NCBI RefSeq assembly: GCF_036250675.1
Contig: NZ_CP109592.1
Coordinates: 9,238,001-9,302,000 of the forward strand
Reading direction: 5' to 3'
DNA length: 64,000 nt
Source: Streptomyces sp. NBC_01689
GTDB lineage: Bacteria > Actinomycetota > Actinomycetes > Streptomycetales > Streptomycetaceae
Position numbers and translations under genes: made by a program. This document shows positions 7,939 through 16,118 of the stretch, piece after piece (within the stretch, counting starts at the first letter, position 1; each line of letters begins with the position of its first letter). The notes beneath the pieces are model-generated. The model was not told the origin of the DNA and ran no database searches. It saw only the letters and a list, made by a program, of their open reading frames with translations.

Positions 7939-8997
7939 ATGACGCGGATCGCCGCCGTTCACGGTGCCCTCGCACCGCACCGCCGCACCCAGTCCGAGAT
8001 CACCGACATGGTCGCCCGGACCTGTCTGCCCGCGGGCACCGACCGCCGGGTCCTGGACCGGCTGCACCGCGGCACGACGGTCCGCTCGCGCCATATGACG
8101 CTGCCTCTCGAACAGTACGGGGACCTCGCGGGGTTCGGTGCCGCCAACGACGTGTTCATCGCCGCCGCCACCGACCTCGGCGCCGAAACCGTCCGGGGCG
8201 CGCTGCGCGAGGCCGCGCTGGCCCCGGCCGACGTCGACCTGGTGGTCTTCACCTCCGTCACCGGCGTGGCCACGCCCTCGATCGACGCACGGCTGGTGGG
8301 CCGCCTGGGACTGCGGCCGGACGTCAAACGACTACCCCTGTTCGGACTGGGCTGCGCCGGTGGCGCCGCGGGACTGGCCCGCGTGCACGACCACCTGCTG
8401 GGCCGGCCCGACGACGTGGCGGTACTGCTGTCGGTCGAGCTGTGCTCGCTCACCTTCCAGCGCGACGACGCCTCCATGGCCAACCTGGTCGCCACCGGAC
8501 TGTTCGGCGACGGCGCCGCCGCCGTGGTCGCCCACGGCGCGCACCGTACGGCGAGGACCGACGGGCCCACGATCGTGGACACGCGCAGCCACCTCTACCC
8601 GGACACGGGGCGCGTCATGGGATGGGACATCAGGGACTCCGGCTTCCAGGTGGTCCTCGACCCGCGGATCCCGGATCTGGTCCGCCGGTATCTCGCCGAC
8701 GACGTCGAGGGGTTCCTCGTCGACCACGGGCTCAAGCCGGACGACGTGACCGCCTGGGTGTGCCACCCCGGCGGCCCCAAGATCCTGGAAGCCGTCACCG
8801 AGGCGCTCGGCCTTCCCGACGACGCGCTCGACGTGACGTGGCGTCATCTGGCGGCCGTCGGCAATCTCTCCTCGTCCTCGGTGCTCCACGTCCTGCGCGA
8901 CACCCTCGCCGAACGCCGCCCGCCACCGGGCACGGCGGGGCTGTTGCTGGCCATGGGGCCCGGATTCGCCTGCGAGCTGGTCCTGTTGCGCTGGTAG
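7939..8997 (+). CDS. srsA: Type III polyketide synthase (alkylresorcinol synthase-like)
   Basis: The 352-residue homodimeric ketosynthase has the Cys-His-Asn triad of chalcone synthase-type enzymes: Cys139 in LFGLGCAGGAAG, His266 in VCHPGGPK and Asn299 in AVGNLSSSSV, plus the C-terminal GPGFACE loop. It should condense a long-chain acyl starter with malonyl (and possibly methylmalonyl) units. Gene order with a methyltransferase and an FAD hydroxylase is that of srsABC of S. griseus, whose products are alkylresorcinol-derived phenolic lipids of the membrane linked to beta-lactam tolerance. It does not resemble RppA around the active site. ATG 7939 follows GGAAG by a few bases. Product identity is inferred from the operon. 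Confidence 0.88.
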   Translation: MTRIAAVHGALAPHRRTQSEITDMVARTCLPAGTDRRVLDRLHRGTTVRSRHMTLPLEQYGDLAGFGAANDVFIAAATDLGAETVRGALREAALAPADVDLVVFTSVTGVATPSIDARLVGRLGLRPDVKRLPLFGLGCAGGAAGLARVHDHLLGRPDDVAVLLSVELCSLTFQRDDASMANLVATGLFGDGAAAVVAHGAHRTARTDGPTIVDTRSHLYPDTGRVMGWDIRDSGFQVVLDPRIPDLVRRYLADDVEGFLVDHGLKPDDVTAWVCHPGGPKILEAVTEALGLPDDALDVTWRHLAAVGNLSSSSVLHVLRDTLAERRPPPGTAGLLLAMGPGFACELVLLRW

Positions 8998-9038
8998 GCG
9001 GGACGCGCCGAGGCCAAGAGAACATCGGGGCACGGGAC

Positions 9039-9091
9039 GTACGCACACAAGGCCTACGCGCACAGGACACACAGAACGTACGGACACACGA
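9039..9091. repeat. Three imperfect 14-mers in the srsA-srsB gap
   Basis: The 118-base gap between the PKS and the methyltransferase contains GTACGCACACAAGG (9039-9052), CTACGCGCACAGGA (9054-9067) and GTACGGACACACGA (9078-9091). They share TACGxxCACA. The gap is otherwise purine-rich without a hairpin. It may be an internal regulatory site or a trace of slippage. Confidence 0.4.
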
Positions 9092-9115
9092 TGCGGGACC
9101 GGGACAAGGCACCTC

Positions 9116-9661
9116 ATGAACTGGTACGGACTGCTGGTGGCCTCGATCGCCGCCGAACGGCTCGCCGAACTCGTCGTCGCCGGCCGCAACGAGCGCTGGA
9201 GCAGGGCCCGCGGCGCGATCGTGACCGGGCAGCGCCACTATCCGGCGATGGTGGCCCTCCACATCGGCCTGTTGGCCGGGTGCCTGGCCGAAGTGCGGCT
9301 GGCCGACCGGCCGTTCCTGCCCGCGCTCGGCTGGCCGATGCTCGGCGTCCTGGTGGCCGCGCAGGGACTGCGATGGTGGTGCGTCAGGACCTTGGGACCC
9401 CGTTGGAACACCCGGGTGATCGTCGTCCCCGGCCTCCCGCCGGTGTCCAGCGGGCCCTACCGTCTGCGCCGGCTGCGGCATCCGAACTACGTCGCCGTCG
9501 TCGCGGAGGGCGTCGCCCTGCCCCTGGTGCACACCGCCTGGGTCACGGCGGTCGCGTTCACCGTCCTCGACGCCGCCGTCCTCACCGTACGTATCCGCTG
9601 CGAGAACCGGGCGCTGGCGTCCGCGACCGCCTCGCCCTCGACCACCCCGGCCTCCGCGTGA
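9116..9661 (+). CDS. srsB: Isoprenylcysteine-type O-methyltransferase (phenolic lipid methyltransferase)
   Basis: The 181-residue integral membrane protein has about four hydrophobic segments and the ICMT family signature: LRWWCVRTLGPRWNTRVIVVPG, then GPYRLRRLRHPNYVAVVAEGVALPL, which holds the SAM-binding RHPNY motif near residue 124. In the srs system such an enzyme O-methylates the alkylresorcinol made by the PKS. The gene lies 118 bases after the PKS and overlaps the next gene by 4 bases (GTGA), so the hydroxylase is translationally coupled. ATG 9116 is preceded only by a weak site. Confidence 0.87.
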   Translation: MNWYGLLVASIAAERLAELVVAGRNERWSRARGAIVTGQRHYPAMVALHIGLLAGCLAEVRLADRPFLPALGWPMLGVLVAAQGLRWWCVRTLGPRWNTRVIVVPGLPPVSSGPYRLRRLRHPNYVAVVAEGVALPLVHTAWVTAVAFTVLDAAVLTVRIRCENRALASATASPSTTPASA

Positions 9662-10671
9662 TCGACGTGCTGGTGGCCGGCGGCGGTCCGGCGGGCCTGG
9701 CCGCCGCCATCCACGCGGCCCTCGCCGGTCTGGAGGCCGTCGTCGTCGAACCGAGGACGGCGCCCGTGGACAAGGCCTGCGGAGAGGGAGTCATGCCGGG
9801 CGGTGTCGTCGCGTTGAGGACCCTGGGTGTCGAGGTCACCGGTCACGCGCTGCGCGGCATCCGCTACCTGGACGGCGCCACCCGGGCCGAAGCGTCCTTC
9901 CGCGGCGGAGGCGGGCTGGGGATCCGCCGGACGACGCTGCACTCCGCACTGCACGGACGCGCCCTCGGTCTCGGCGTGCGGCTGGTGCACGGCAGGATCG
10001 GTGAGGTCCGCCAGAGCGCGGACAGGGTCGAGGCCGGTGGATTCACCTCTCGCTGGCTGATCGCGGCCGACGGCCTGCACTCCCCGGTGCGCCGGAGCCT
10101 GGGGCTGGAACTCCCGGGACGGGAGCAAAGCCGCTACGGACTGCGCCGGCACTACCGGGTGGCACCGTGGACGGACTTCGTGGAGGTCCACTGGTCGCGG
10201 CACGGCGAGGCCTACGTGACACCGGTCGGGGACGACCTGGTGGGCGTCGCGGTGCTCAGCCGGAGCCGTCGCGGCTACGAGGACCAGCTGGCCGCCTTCC
10301 CCGCGCTCGCCGCGTCGCTGCGCGGCCCGGCCACGACGGATGTACGCGGCGCCGGGCCGATGCCGCAGCGGGTGCGGCGCAGGGTCGCCGGCCGGGTCCT
10401 GCTCGTCGGCGACGCGGCGGGATACCTGGACGCCCTGACCGGTGAGGGCATCGCCCTCGCGCTGGGCTCGGCCGGGGCTGCCGTCCGCTGCCTCACCACC
10501 GGCCGTCCGGCCGCGTACGAGCACACGTGGATGCGACTGACCCGCCGTCACAGACTGCTGACGGGAGCTCTGTTGACGGCAACCAGGCACCCTGCCGGCG
10601 CCGCTCTGGTCGTGCCCGCGGCATCCCGTATGCCCCGCCTGTTCGCGGCCGCGATCCGCGCACTGCAGTAG
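9658..10671 (+). CDS. srsC: FAD-dependent hydroxylase of the phenolic lipid operon
   Basis: The 337-residue flavoprotein starts with VLVAGGGPAGLAAAIHAAL (Rossmann FAD motif, residues 5-23), has a CGEGVMP segment near residue 42 typical of geranylgeranyl-reductase-like hydroxylases, an AADGLHSPVRR motif near 138 and the second FAD motif VLLVGDAAGYLDALTGEGI near 247. In srsABC the third enzyme hydroxylates the resorcinol ring, leading to quinone-type lipids. The GTG start overlaps the stop of the methyltransferase gene. Length is normal for the family. A bulged hairpin follows the stop. Confidence 0.88.
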   Translation: MIDVLVAGGGPAGLAAAIHAALAGLEAVVVEPRTAPVDKACGEGVMPGGVVALRTLGVEVTGHALRGIRYLDGATRAEASFRGGGGLGIRRTTLHSALHGRALGLGVRLVHGRIGEVRQSADRVEAGGFTSRWLIAADGLHSPVRRSLGLELPGREQSRYGLRRHYRVAPWTDFVEVHWSRHGEAYVTPVGDDLVGVAVLSRSRRGYEDQLAAFPALAASLRGPATTDVRGAGPMPQRVRRRVAGRVLLVGDAAGYLDALTGEGIALALGSAGAAVRCLTTGRPAAYEHTWMRLTRRHRLLTGALLTATRHPAGAALVVPAASRMPRLFAAAIRALQ

Positions 10672-10681
10672 CCGCGACCAC

Positions 10682-10705
10682 GTTCACCCCGGCGGCCGGG
10701 GGAAC
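10682..10705. terminator. Hairpin after the type III PKS operon
   Basis: GTTCACCCCGG at 10682-10692 pairs with CCGGGGGAAC at 10696-10705 (one bulged A), with a CGG loop. It begins 11 bases after the hydroxylase stop and lies between convergent genes. Confidence 0.65.
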
Positions 10706-10720
10706 AAGACGACGGACCGA

Positions 10721-10981
10721 TCAGGAAGCGACCTTCGCGCTCAGCCCGTAGTCCAGTTCCCAGCCGTCGACCAGCACCGCCTCGACCGTGCGCGTCAGCG
10801 GATCGATGTCGGCGACGATGCCGTCTCCGGCGTAGCGGGGATAGCCCGAGTTCCCTGTCTCGCCCGTCGCCTCGACGACCGCCGAGCGGACGGCCGAGTC
10901 GTCGACCGGGGCATCGCCTCGGTTCACGACGTGTTCGGGAACCAGCAGGACCTCGAAGCGCTGCGGCGGATCTGTGGTCAT
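10721..10981 (-). CDS. Small conserved hypothetical protein
   Basis: The 86-residue acidic protein (MTTDPPQRFEVLLVPEHVVN to the C-terminal WELDYGLSAKVAS) has no membrane segment and no motif I recognise. Codon use is normal Streptomyces and the frame is uninterrupted, so it is probably real. ATG 10981 starts the conserved-looking part; no strong ribosome binding site is seen. It is convergent with the srs operon across a terminator hairpin. Confidence 0.6.
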   Translation of the reverse strand: MTTDPPQRFEVLLVPEHVVNRGDAPVDDSAVRSAVVEATGETGNSGYPRYAGDGIVADIDPLTRTVEAVLVDGWELDYGLSAKVAS

Positions 10982-11191
10982 GTTCCGTGTCCCATGGGCT
11001 TGTCCTGTCCTGACGTCGGCCTACGAGGTGCGCGACGGGCTCGTAGGAACCGGTGACGCATTCGGTCGGCGGTCTGCCAAGAACCCTGTGACCGGGGGGA
11101 GTTCGCTCGTCACGACGGTGGTCGACGGAGCGGGCGGCCAGGCGGGAGGGGGCGCGCGCTCTGACTGGGGGCGCCTCGGGGGCCGGGTGGG

Positions 11192-11743
11192 TCAGCGGTC
11201 GTCGCGTCCCTGGGGCATGGTGCGACGGTCGTCACGGAGTCCGGTGCCGACGTTGCCGCCGCGCCCGGTGCTGACGCTGTCGCCGCGTCCGGTGCTGATG
11301 TCGCCGCCGCGGCGGGTGCCGGTGTGGCCGTGGGCGGCCATGGCGGCGGCGACCGCGAGCAGGGTGGCCACGGCGCCGGTGATGAGGTTGCTGATGATGG
11401 AACGGGTGTGCGCGACGTCGCCCGCGACGACCCAGGGCGCGACACAGGTCCAGATGCCGATGACGGCGGCGGCCCATGCCATGGAGTGCGTGCGCTCGAA
11501 GGAGCTGCCGAGCCCGCCCAGGAGGAGCATGTACGCGATACCGGCGATGAGGTTGGTGATGGCGAGCGTCGTGGAGCCGTTGAAGCCGGCTATCCAGGGG
11601 GAGGCCGCGAGGTACAGGCCGGTGATGAGGGCCAGGGCCTCGATCATCTGGGCGCGGGGGGTGGTGACGGCACGGTCGTGCTGGGCCCGGAGTTCCAGCA
11701 GGTCGGGGTGCTCTTCGATGGGTGCGTGATGGGTTGACGCCAT
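11192..11743 (-). CDS. SPW-repeat membrane protein
   Basis: The 183-residue protein fits the SPW family: a cytoplasmic N-terminus (EEHPDLLELRAQHDRA), two copies of a two-helix unit containing LAASPWIAGF near residue 47 and VAPWVVAG near residue 98, each followed by a membrane segment, four segments in all. The last 50 residues are Gly/Arg-rich with repeated TGRGD-like units. ATG 11743 is chosen since TGGAGG lies about 6 bases upstream. Function of the family is unknown. It appears monocistronic. Confidence 0.85.
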   Translation of the reverse strand: MASTHHAPIEEHPDLLELRAQHDRAVTTPRAQMIEALALITGLYLAASPWIAGFNGSTTLAITNLIAGIAYMLLLGGLGSSFERTHSMAWAAAVIGIWTCVAPWVVAGDVAHTRSIISNLITGAVATLLAVAAAMAAHGHTGTRRGGDISTGRGDSVSTGRGGNVGTGLRDDRRTMPQGRDDR

Positions 11744-12198
11744 GATGGCCTCCAGAAGAGAGGTGTGTACCCACCCTCTACCCATAAGCTCCGCATAAAT
11801 GCTTCTATCCGGCATTCCGGTGGAATGGCGCCTATCGGGCTGTATGGGGGTGGCGGCGTCCATGTGCCATGCCCGGCCCGGCTCGCTCGGCGGTCGGCCC
11901 GGCGTCTATGTCGGATCGCCGAAACCAGTCTTCCAGGAGGGCCGTGACCTCGCATGTCGCCATCGGGCCGCGCGGCCGCGGATCAGCCGCCGCGCGCGTG
12001 TCATTCCGCCTCGGGGACCGGGCGGCACGCGGTGAGCGTTCGGAGGAAGGCCCGGAGGAACGAGCGGGAGAGGCGCCACGGGCCGCCGGCCCCGGTGCGG
12101 CCTCCGGCCCACCGCCCTCGGCGCGTCGGCCCCATCGGCCCATCGGCCCCATCGGCCACGCGGTCGCCGAGTGCCGGAGCGGCTGCGGACGTGACTCG
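11744..12198. other. Intergenic region, no convincing gene
   Basis: Bases 11770-11840 are AT-richer and probably carry the promoter of the SPW gene. The rest is GC-rich without a supported gene. A frame on the minus strand near 11917-11960 reads a short protein-like stretch (MATCEVTALLEDWFRRSD), too short to call. Three copies of CATCGGCC occur at 12133-12157. Confidence 0.5.
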
Positions 12199-13347
12199 TC
12201 AGGCGCCGCCGCGGGCGCTGTTGAGCCGTGCGGCCCGGCGTGTCAGGTGGTCGCGTTCGGCGAGGTCGGTGGCCTCGCGGGCGGCCTCGGCGTACATCCG
12301 TGCCGCGGTCGTCAGGTCGCCGTCCCGTTCGTGGAGGTACGCGGCCACCGCCGTGTACCGGGGCAGCGAACCGTCCAGCGCGGCGAGCGCCGCCAGGCCC
12401 GCCCGCGGGCCGTCGGCCTCGCCCACGGCCACCGCCCGGTTGAGCCGGACGACCGGGCTGTCGGTCAGGCGCGCGAGTTCGTCGTACCACTCGACGATCT
12501 GCACCCAGTCGGTCTCCTCCGCCGTGGGGGCGTCCGCGTGCAGGGCCGCGATGGCGGCCTGCGCCTGGAACTCGCCCAGCCGGTCGCGCGCCAGGGCGCC
12601 TTGGAGGATGGCGACGCCCTCGGCGATCGCCCCGGTGTCCCACCGGCCGCGGTCCTGCTCCGCGAGCGGCACCAGACTGCCGTCGGCCCCGGTCCGGGCG
12701 GCGCGCCGGGCATGGTGCAGCAGCATGAGGGCGAGCAGCCCCGCCACCTCGGGGTGGTCGATCGCCGCCGCGAGCCTGCGGGTCAGCCGAATGGCCTCGG
12801 CGACGAGGTCGACGTCGCCGGAGTAGCCCTCGTTGAACACCAGATACAGGACACGCAGCACCGTGGCGACGTCCCCGGGCCGGTCGAACCGTACGCCGGA
12901 GACCGTGCGTTTGGCCCGGCTGATCCGCTGCGCCATGGTCGCCTCGGGCACCAGATAGGCCTGTGCGATCTGGCGGGTCGTCAGCCCGCCCACGGCGCGC
13001 AGCGTGAGCGCGACCGCGGACGACGACGTCAACGAGGGGTGTGCGCACAGGAAGTAGAGCTGGAGCGTGTCGTCCACGGCGGGAACCGGTCCGGGGGCCG
13101 GCTCCTCGTCGACGGACTCCTCACGGCGACGGCGTCCGGCGTCCGCCCGGGCCGCGTCGAGGAACCGGCGCCAGGCCACGGTGACCAGCCAGCCCTTCGC
13201 GTCCCTGGGCGGGTCGGCCGGCCAGACGCGGACCGCGTCGACCAGTGCCTCCTGCACGGCGTCCTCGGCCGCGGCGAAGTCGGCGCCGCGGCGTACGAGG
13301 ATTCCGAGCACGCCGGGCGTGAGGTCACGGAGCAGCGTCTCGTCCAC
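12199..13347 (-). CDS. ECF42-type sigma factor with C-terminal TPR extension
   Basis: The 382-residue protein has a sigma-2 region (residues about 10-75, FAAAEDAVQEALVDAVRVWP and GWLVTVAWRRFLDAARA), a sigma-4 region (about 110-165, LRAVGGLTTRQIAQAYLVPE and MAQRISRAKRTV) and a long helical C-terminal extension of roughly 200 residues with TPR-like pairs. That architecture, plus the DGPF-domain gene directly upstream, is the signature of group ECF42. These sigma factors lack a classical anti-sigma factor; the extension and the partner are thought to take part in control. GTG 13347 lies 8 bases after the partner's stop, so the two genes form an operon. Confidence 0.92.
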   Translation of the reverse strand: MDETLLRDLTPGVLGILVRRGADFAAAEDAVQEALVDAVRVWPADPPRDAKGWLVTVAWRRFLDAARADAGRRRREESVDEEPAPGPVPAVDDTLQLYFLCAHPSLTSSSAVALTLRAVGGLTTRQIAQAYLVPEATMAQRISRAKRTVSGVRFDRPGDVATVLRVLYLVFNEGYSGDVDLVAEAIRLTRRLAAAIDHPEVAGLLALMLLHHARRAARTGADGSLVPLAEQDRGRWDTGAIAEGVAILQGALARDRLGEFQAQAAIAALHADAPTAEETDWVQIVEWYDELARLTDSPVVRLNRAVAVGEADGPRAGLAALAALDGSLPRYTAVAAYLHERDGDLTTAARMYAEAAREATDLAERDHLTRRAARLNSARGGA

Positions 13348-13355
13348 GTGTCAGG

Positions 13356-13763
13356 TCACTCCGTCACGGTGGAGTGCGCGCCCATGAAGGGGCGCAGTTC
13401 GAGCCACTCGTGGATCGGCCTGCCGCCCGCCCCGGGAGCCGCCGACAGCTCTCCGGCCAGTTCGACGGCGCGTTCGTAGCTGTCGACGTCGATCACCATC
13501 CAGCCGGCGATGACGTCCTTGGTCTCGGCGAAGGGGCCGTCGGTGACCGGAGGGCGTCCCTCACCGTCGTACCGGACGAAGGTTCCCTCGGGGGCGAGCG
13601 CCTGGCTGTCGACGAACTCGCCGGTCTTCTCCAGACGGTCCGCGAAGTCGCGCATGTACTGCAGGTGGGCCGAGATCTCCTCCGGCGTCCACCGGTCCAT
13701 GGGCACGTCGTTCGCCGGGGCGGGGGCGCCGCGGTAGTGCTTCAGCAGCAGGTACTTGGCCAT
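13356..13763 (-). CDS. DGPF/YCII-domain protein, partner of the ECF42 sigma factor
   Basis: The 135-residue ferredoxin-like fold protein starts MAKYLLLKHYRG, contains the DGPF motif at residues 75-78 (TDGPFAETKD) and ends with a PIHEWLELRPF strand. DGPF proteins are the conserved neighbours of ECF42 sigma factors; their chemical role is unproven. ATG 13763 is supported by GAGGAG about 8 bases upstream. It is the first gene of the operon, and the region before it carries unusual repeats. Confidence 0.9.
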   Translation of the reverse strand: MAKYLLLKHYRGAPAPANDVPMDRWTPEEISAHLQYMRDFADRLEKTGEFVDSQALAPEGTFVRYDGEGRPPVTDGPFAETKDVIAGWMVIDVDSYERAVELAGELSAAPGAGGRPIHEWLELRPFMGAHSTVTE

Positions 13764-13860
13764 CGTGGTTCTCCTCGTTCCTGGTGCGACCCATTGTGGC
13801 CGCGTTCTGCACGGGGGACGGAGCGGGCCACGGATTCTCGACATCGCCGGGGCGGATCGG

Positions 13861-13876
13861 CCGGAATTTTTTCCGG
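13861..13876. promoter_or_regulatory. AT-centred palindrome upstream of the DGPF-sigma operon
   Basis: CCGGAATTTTTTCCGG is a 6-bp inverted repeat around TTTT, about 100 bases upstream of the DGPF start. It is one of the few AT-rich spots of the gap and may mark a promoter or a regulator site. Confidence 0.3.
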
Positions 13877-13918
13877 ACCGGACGTCGGCCCGGCCCACGC
13901 GTCCTTCCCGGGCGACGG

Positions 13919-13999
13919 GTGTGGTGCGCACACACAGGTGCGCACCACACCGGCGTGGCCCGCACCCGTACAACGTGCGCACCACACCCTCGTGGCCCG
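13919..13999. repeat. Three copies of a 13-mer: hairpin plus a 25-base direct repeat
   Basis: GTGCGCACCACAC occurs at 13938-13950 and 13975-13987, and inverted at 13919-13931. The first pair forms a perfect 13-bp hairpin with a 6-base loop. The two direct copies extend to 25 bases (13938-13962 and 13975-13999) with two mismatches. The array lies between the end of a hydrolase gene (14022) and the start of the ECF42 operon (13763). It may be the hydrolase terminator, an operator, or both. Confidence 0.7.
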
Positions 14000-14021
14000 T
14001 CGGGAAGGCCGCCGGGACGGG

Positions 14022-14927
14022 TCAGAGCGTGCCGGGCGGCCCGGCCGTCACGAACCGCGTCACCGCGGCCGCGAAGGCCTCCGGCTCCTCCAGGTGACCG
14101 AAGTGCCCGCTGTTCTCCAGGACCAGCAGCTCCGATCCGGGGATCAGGCGGTGCAGCTCCTCGGACCACCGCACCCCGCAGATGACGTCGTGCCGGCCGA
14201 CGACGATCAGGGCGGGCACGGTGAGCGCCCCGAGGTCGGCGCGGTCGTCGATGACGTCGGGAGTGAGGTCCTCGGCCAGCCCCGAGATGTGGGTGGCCCG
14301 CACCGAGGCGCGGAAGGGGGCGAACTCCGCCTCCCGGCCCCAGTAGTCCGCGAAGTACGAGGGCAGCAGCCCCCGGGCGACCGCGGTCATCTCCTCGTCG
14401 TCCGAGATCGTCGGGATCGCCTGGAAACTCGCCAGGACCTCGGGGAGCCCGGGATGGCCCGCGTGCCGCTCCGCGAATGCCTGCACCAGGCGCATGGCCT
14501 CGGCCATGTGCTCGGGACCGGTCAGCGGCGCGCTCTCGTAGAGGATCACGCCCGCCACGCGCTCGGGGTGGTGGAGGGCGTGGTACTGCGCGACGAAGCC
14601 GCCGTGCGAATGCCCCAGGAGGTGCACCTCGGGCACACCGAGGTGGTCGACGAGGCCGCCGAGGAAGCGGCTGTAGCGCGAGCGGGTGTAACCGTGGGGG
14701 TGGGAGGCCAGACGCCCGGAGGCGCCGCTCCCGACCGGCTCCGGGTACACCATCGTGAGGTCGCGCTCCAGGGCCGGCATGCGCAGGTACTCCCAGTCGA
14801 TGCCCGGCCCGCCGGAGTGCGCCACGCACACCGGTCCCGTGCCGTACACGTGATAGCGCTGGGTCACCCCGTCGATCTCGACGGTGTGCGTTCCCGCTGC
14901 CGTGGGGGCGGTCTCGAAGGTGGTCAT
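14022..14927 (-). CDS. Alpha/beta hydrolase (proline iminopeptidase-like)
   Basis: The 301-residue protein has the hydrolase fold with the nucleophile elbow GHSHGG (LLGHSHGGFVAQYHALHHP, near residue 110), an HSGGPG oxyanion segment near residue 38 as in S33 peptidase relatives, the acid in VVGRHDVICG near 247 and the catalytic histidine in NSGHFGHLEEPEAF near 277. Substrate may be a peptide, ester or epoxide. ATG 14927 is preceded by GGAG. It lies 86 bases downstream of an ECF sigma gene in the same direction, so it may belong to that transcript. Confidence 0.85.
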   Translation of the reverse strand: MTTFETAPTAAGTHTVEIDGVTQRYHVYGTGPVCVAHSGGPGIDWEYLRMPALERDLTMVYPEPVGSGASGRLASHPHGYTRSRYSRFLGGLVDHLGVPEVHLLGHSHGGFVAQYHALHHPERVAGVILYESAPLTGPEHMAEAMRLVQAFAERHAGHPGLPEVLASFQAIPTISDDEEMTAVARGLLPSYFADYWGREAEFAPFRASVRATHISGLAEDLTPDVIDDRADLGALTVPALIVVGRHDVICGVRWSEELHRLIPGSELLVLENSGHFGHLEEPEAFAAAVTRFVTAGPPGTL

Positions 14928-15013
14928 GGGGATCTCCGTGTCCGGTAGGTGTCGATGACACCGGCAGGACGCGGGGGAGCGGGCGAAGTTCGATCCGGGC
15001 CGCGTGACGCCCG

Positions 15014-15982
15014 TCACATCGGTGTGAGCGACTGGAGCGCGGGCACCGGCCTCGGGTGCAGGAGACGGAGGCGGAGCGGACGGCCGCCGTTGTCCAGGGT
15101 CATCAGCCAGGCCACCGAGGGCGGGCAGTGTCCCGGGTCGTCCGTGGGGCTCAGGAGGTCCATCTCCCAGAGGGTGAGGGACTCGCCGGCCACGGCATGG
15201 ACGAGGCGCTGGCGGACCCCGGCGTCGAGATCGCTGTCCATGCCGCGCTCCAGGACGCTCCTGTCGCCCACCGGCTCGGACCCTCGGAACAGGGTGATCC
15301 CGGGCGACCAGCGCTCAGCCATCAGGGCGCCGAAGTGACCGCTCTCGGCGGCGGCCAGTGTCTCGTGCGCCTCTTCCCGGCTGGCGCGGACGCGCCGCGC
15401 GGTGTCGCCGTGCGCGGTGTCCGCCGTGGCGGCGAGGGCGGTCGCGAGCCTGGCCCGTCCCTGGCTGAGCCGGCTGCGGACCGTGCCGACCGGGACCCCG
15501 CAGGCGTCGGCGATCCGCTCGTAGGAGTTCACGGTGGTGCTGAAGTGCCGCAGCACCAGGGGCAGGCGCAGGGTGGGGGAGAGCTCCTCCACGGCCGCCC
15601 AGATCCAGTCGCGGGTGGTGTGCTGTTCCAGCCACCGCTGCGGATCGTCGTCCGTGGCCGGCATGGGCAGGTCCTCGATCGGCCGGGACGGGACGGCGGA
15701 GCGGAGCAGGGATCGGCAGGCATTGCGCACGATCATCCGCAGCCACGCGCCGACGGCCTCCGGGTCACGGACGTCGCGCACGCGGCGCAGCGCGGTGAGG
15801 GCCGCGTCCTGGACCACGTCGTCGACGTCGGGCCCCGGACCGAGAATGCTCAGCGCCACCGCGCGCATACCCGCCCGGTGCCGTTCCAGCAGCAGTCCCA
15901 GGGCGGCGATCTCGCCCGCCTGCGCGGCGCGGGTGAGCGCCGCGTTCTCGAGGCGTGAGGCATCGCCCGAGTTCTGGTTCAT
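15014..15982 (-). CDS. ECF sigma factor with C-terminal SnoaL-like extension
   Basis: The 322-residue protein has a sigma-2 region (about 15-85; LGLLLERHRAGMRAVALSIL, DVDDVVQDAALTALRRV, AWLRMIVRNACRSLLR) and a sigma-4 region (about 128-180; ELSPTLRLPLVLRHFS, SYERIADACGVPVGTVRSRLSQGR). The last 120 residues hold GHFGALMAERWSPGITLFRG and resemble the NTF2/SnoaL tails of other ECF groups. No anti-sigma gene is adjacent. ATG 15982 is supported by GAGGAA upstream and by the domain start. Target genes unknown; the hydrolase behind it is a candidate. Confidence 0.85.
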   Translation of the reverse strand: MNQNSGDASRLENAALTRAAQAGEIAALGLLLERHRAGMRAVALSILGPGPDVDDVVQDAALTALRRVRDVRDPEAVGAWLRMIVRNACRSLLRSAVPSRPIEDLPMPATDDDPQRWLEQHTTRDWIWAAVEELSPTLRLPLVLRHFSTTVNSYERIADACGVPVGTVRSRLSQGRARLATALAATADTAHGDTARRVRASREEAHETLAAAESGHFGALMAERWSPGITLFRGSEPVGDRSVLERGMDSDLDAGVRQRLVHAVAGESLTLWEMDLLSPTDDPGHCPPSVAWLMTLDNGGRPLRLRLLHPRPVPALQSLTPM

Positions 15983-16118
15983 GGGGGTTCCTCTTCTCGT
16001 GCCCGCCGTCCCGCGTGACCGTACTACGGGATCGTCGCGGCCCCCGGATCCGGGCTCACCGGCGGATGGCGGGAATGGCTGGACGCCTCGGTGACGACGG
16101 CCGTTCCCGTGCGCCGGT

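Noticed and set aside
11830..11960. Short minus-strand frame MATCEVTALLEDWFRRSD
   Set aside because: Too short and isolated; no ribosome site. Could be a relic, but there is nothing to identify it.
7939..16000. A larger biosynthetic gene cluster around the type III PKS
   Set aside because: The flanking genes (small protein, SPW protein, sigma factors, hydrolase) do not form a coherent pathway; the cluster seems limited to three genes.
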